Source of the DNA: Cypionkella sp.
GTDB taxonomy: Bacteria; Pseudomonadota; Alphaproteobacteria; Rhodobacterales; Rhodobacteraceae
Assembly (NCBI GenBank): GCA_023255415.1
Contig: JALRIN010000065.1
Span: 1 to 6,832, forward strand
DNA length: 6,832 nucleotides
Direction: 5' to 3'
Shown: piece by piece, positions 5,107-6,832 of the stretch
Position numbering within the stretch: the stretch's first letter is position 1
Layout of the letters: every line of letters starts with the position of its first letter
Notes under the pieces: generated by a model
The model's database searches: none
What the model was told of the DNA's origin: nothing
The model's input: only the letters and a program-made list of their open reading frames with translations
Translations under genes and position numbers: made by a program

Positions 5107-5876
5107 GCGATGCCGCTTGCCTTGACTGTGATGGTCTTTTTCCCCTGTCAAAGGGCAAATATCGTGTTGAGGCAGGCTATGACGCCCAAGCGCTGGCGCG
5201 CAGCATGCCGCTGCGGGTGCAGTGCTTTCGCGCAGGGCAGGGCGATGATCAGGACAGTTTTGACGCGCGTTGCCTGCATGTCTCGCTGCGCGATTTGGCA
5301 AGTGGGCAGACTGTATGCAGCTTTCGCGCCATGATCTTGCAGGCCGATCAGGTCGGCCAAAGCTATTCGGCGCAAAGCTATGGCTTGCAGCGCTTGGCAG
5401 GCTTTGGCGCGCCGCTGATGGAATTGGGGCGGTTTGCGCTGCACCCTGATTGGCACGATCCTGACATTTTGCGCTTGGCTTGGGCTGCGATCACGCGGCT
5501 GGTGGATGCCTGCGGTATCGGGCTGTTGTTTGGCTGCTCGTCCTTTGACGGCGCAGCCGAGCAGCCCCACCGCGCCGCATTGGCGCTGTTGGGCGCGCGG
5601 CATCTGGGGCCGCCGCAGTGGCGACCCGACCCGATTGCACCGCAGGTGGTGCCGCTTACCCCCGCAGCGCAAGACCCCGCGCCGGATCTGCGTGCGGGAC
5701 TGGGCCAGCTGCCGGTTTTGCTGCGAACCTATCTGGCGATGGCAGGCTGGGTCAGTGATCACGCGGTGATAGATCTTGATCTGAACACGCTGCATGTCTT
5801 TACCGCCGTTGAAATTGCGTCGATTCCGCCCGCCCGCGCGCGGGCTTTGCGCGAAATTGCCCGATCTGGTGATTGA
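5103..5876 (+). CDS. olsB: ornithine lipid N-acyltransferase OlsB
   Basis: A 257-residue GNAT-like enzyme that transfers a 3-hydroxyacyl group from ACP to ornithine, making lyso-ornithine lipid at the inner membrane. Landmarks are R38..CF (38-42), D.FD..C.H (51-59), YSAQSYGL (88-95), MELGRF (106-111), RLAWAAITR (124-132), LFGCSSF (142-148) and the C-terminal LLRTYLAMAGWVSDHAVID...NTLHVFTAVEI (207-238), which matches the OlsB family as I know it. The only usable start is TTG at 5103-5105, which shares TTGA with the bamE stop and has no clear Shine-Dalgarno, so it is probably translated by coupling. The second enzyme of the pathway, OlsA, which completes the lipid by O-acylation, is not next to it inside the window. 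Another GNAT acyl-amino-acid synthase is possible but less likely. Confidence 0.85.
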   Translation: MSDAACLDCDGLFPLSKGKYRVEAGYDAQALARSMPLRVQCFRAGQGDDQDSFDARCLHVSLRDLASGQTVCSFRAMILQADQVGQSYSAQSYGLQRLAGFGAPLMELGRFALHPDWHDPDILRLAWAAITRLVDACGIGLLFGCSSFDGAAEQPHRAALALLGARHLGPPQWRPDPIAPQVVPLTPAAQDPAPDLRAGLGQLPVLLRTYLAMAGWVSDHAVIDLDLNTLHVFTAVEIASIPPARARALREIARSGD

Positions 5877-5907
5877 CGCCGCCTTTGGTTCCGACTAGCT
5901 GACCGCC

Positions 5908-6832
5908 ATGGCACGCGCACCCCTCCTTCAGTTGTCCGGAATCTCGCTGACCTTTGGCGGCGATCCGGTTTTTGACGAGCTTGATCTCGTTGTTCATCCC
6001 GGTGATCGGGTGGCTTTGGTGGGGCGAAATGGCTCTGGCAAATCCACGCTGATGAAGGTCATGGCGGGGCTGGTTGAACCAGATCGCGGCGTGCGGGTTG
6101 TTCCCCCCGGCGTCAGCGTCGGCTATATGGAGCAAGACCCCGATCTGGCGGGTTTTGAAACCTTGGGCGATTACGCGGCCAGCTGCTTGCCAGAGGGCGA
6201 GGAATACAAGGTGCCAATGGTGGCCGAAGGGTTGAAGTTCAACCCCGAAACCCCGGTCGCGACCGCATCGGGCGGCGAGCGGCGGCGCGCGGCGCTTGCC
6301 AAGCTGATGGCCGAAGCCCCCGAGCTGATGCTCTTGGACGAGCCGACCAACCATCTGGACATCCAAGCCATCGAATGGCTGGAAGAAGAATTAAAGGACA
6401 CCCGCACTGCCTTTGTGCTGATCAGCCACGACCGCGCGTTCTTGCGCGCCCTGACACGTGCCACGCTTTGGATCGACCGCGGCCAAGTGCGCCGGCGCGA
6501 ATCCGGCTTTGATGGCTTTGAGGAATGGCGCGAAACCGTTTGGGCCGAAGAAGACGACGCCCGCCACAAGCTGGACCGCAAGATCAAGGCCGAGGCGAAA
6601 TGGGCGGTTGAAGGCATCTCGGCACGGCGCAAGCGCAATCAAGGCCGCGTGCGCGCCTTGGCGGAATTGCGCGCCGAAAGGGGCAGTCAGATCCGCCGTC
6701 AGGGCACTGCCGCGCTCGAGCTTGAATCGGGCACGCAATCGGGCAAGCGGGTGATCGAGGCGACAGGGATCGCCAAGATCTTTGGCGACAAGACCATCGT
6801 GCAGGATTTCGATCTGCGGGTGCTGCGCGGCG
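5908..6832 (+). CDS. uup: ABC-F ATPase, Uup type (3' end cut)
   Basis: The first 308 residues of a soluble ABC-F protein with two fused ATPase domains and no membrane segments; such proteins act on the ribosome, and Uup has also been linked to DNA and branched-intermediate processes. Domain 1 shows Walker A GRNGSGKST (39-47), the signature SGGE (121-124), Walker B LMLLDEP (140-146) with TNHLD, and the H-loop His in LISHDR (174). The basic linker (about 216-264) with W..EGISARRKRNQGRVRAL is the Uup-type linker. Domain 2 begins at about 281 and runs off the right edge, so its motifs and the Uup C-terminal coiled coil are not seen. The helical part of domain 1 is short. The ATG at 5908-5910 is 31 bases after olsB and lacks a clear Shine-Dalgarno; it may be in the same transcript. 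Confidence 0.9.
   Translation, partial: MARAPLLQLSGISLTFGGDPVFDELDLVVHPGDRVALVGRNGSGKSTLMKVMAGLVEPDRGVRVVPPGVSVGYMEQDPDLAGFETLGDYAASCLPEGEEYKVPMVAEGLKFNPETPVATASGGERRRAALAKLMAEAPELMLLDEPTNHLDIQAIEWLEEELKDTRTAFVLISHDRAFLRALTRATLWIDRGQVRRRESGFDGFEEWRETVWAEEDDARHKLDRKIKAEAKWAVEGISARRKRNQGRVRALAELRAERGSQIRRQGTAALELESGTQSGKRVIEATGIAKIFGDKTIVQDFDLRVLRG

Noticed and set aside
4702..5301. Long minus-strand frame opposite bamE and olsB
   Set aside because: It is antisense to two well-supported genes, and its composition (His, Arg, Gln rich) is that of a shadow frame.
1..6832. CRISPR array, insertion sequence, integrase or toxin-antitoxin module; tRNA-Pro as an attachment site
   Set aside because: No regular repeats with spacers, terminal inverted repeats, transposase or integrase motifs, or duplicated tRNA 3' end were seen; gene order is of the conserved housekeeping kind.

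Overview
The window looks like chromosomal DNA of an alphaproteobacterium of the order Rhodobacterales (Rhodobacter/Roseobacter relatives). This rests on the moderately high GC, the protein sequences (IHF-alpha, a MerR regulator, FabH, PlsX and an OlsB of the type typical of that order) and the gene order yceD/DUF177, rpmF, plsX, fabH, ihfA, merR. No phage, transposon, CRISPR or other mobile signature was seen. Apart from the gene cut at each end, all genes are intact.

Layout. Everything from position 1 to 4403 reads on the minus strand. In transcription order it runs: yceD/DUF177 (3852-4403); a 173-base gap with a candidate promoter and a structured leader; rpmF (L32, 3475-3678), plsX (2341-3450) and fabH (1373-2344), with plsX and fabH overlapping by four bases; a 100-base gap with a near-consensus sigma-70 promoter; ihfA (970-1272) and merR (284-958); a short gap with a candidate tRNA promoter; tRNA-Pro(GGG) with encoded CCA (150-227); a strong hairpin terminator (107-139); and the first 29 codons of a gene that looks like dCTP deaminase (1-88). 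On the plus strand, diverging from yceD across 217 bases, are bamE (4621-5106), olsB (5103-5876, TTG start overlapping the bamE stop) and an ABC-F ATPase of the Uup type (5908 to beyond the right edge).

How it fits together. The minus-strand block joins ribosome assembly (YceD, L32) to the first steps of lipid synthesis: PlsX makes acyl-phosphate from acyl-ACP for phospholipids, and FabH starts fatty-acid elongation. Nucleoid protein and regulator genes follow on their own promoter. The plus-strand block is about the cell envelope: BamE belongs to the outer-membrane beta-barrel assembly machine, and OlsB makes lyso-ornithine lipid from acyl-ACP. The two divergent blocks therefore both draw on or serve envelope lipid supply. 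Uup is a cytoplasmic ABC-F protein with a ribosome or DNA-related role.

No undescribed system was found. The points most worth a second look are three TGGTRCAA repeats in front of bamE, the structured rpmF leader, the ihfA promoter followed by a G7 tract, the MerR protein without cysteines, the unusual lipobox and long N-region of BamE, the TTG-coupled olsB without a visible olsA, and the compact first ATPase domain of Uup.
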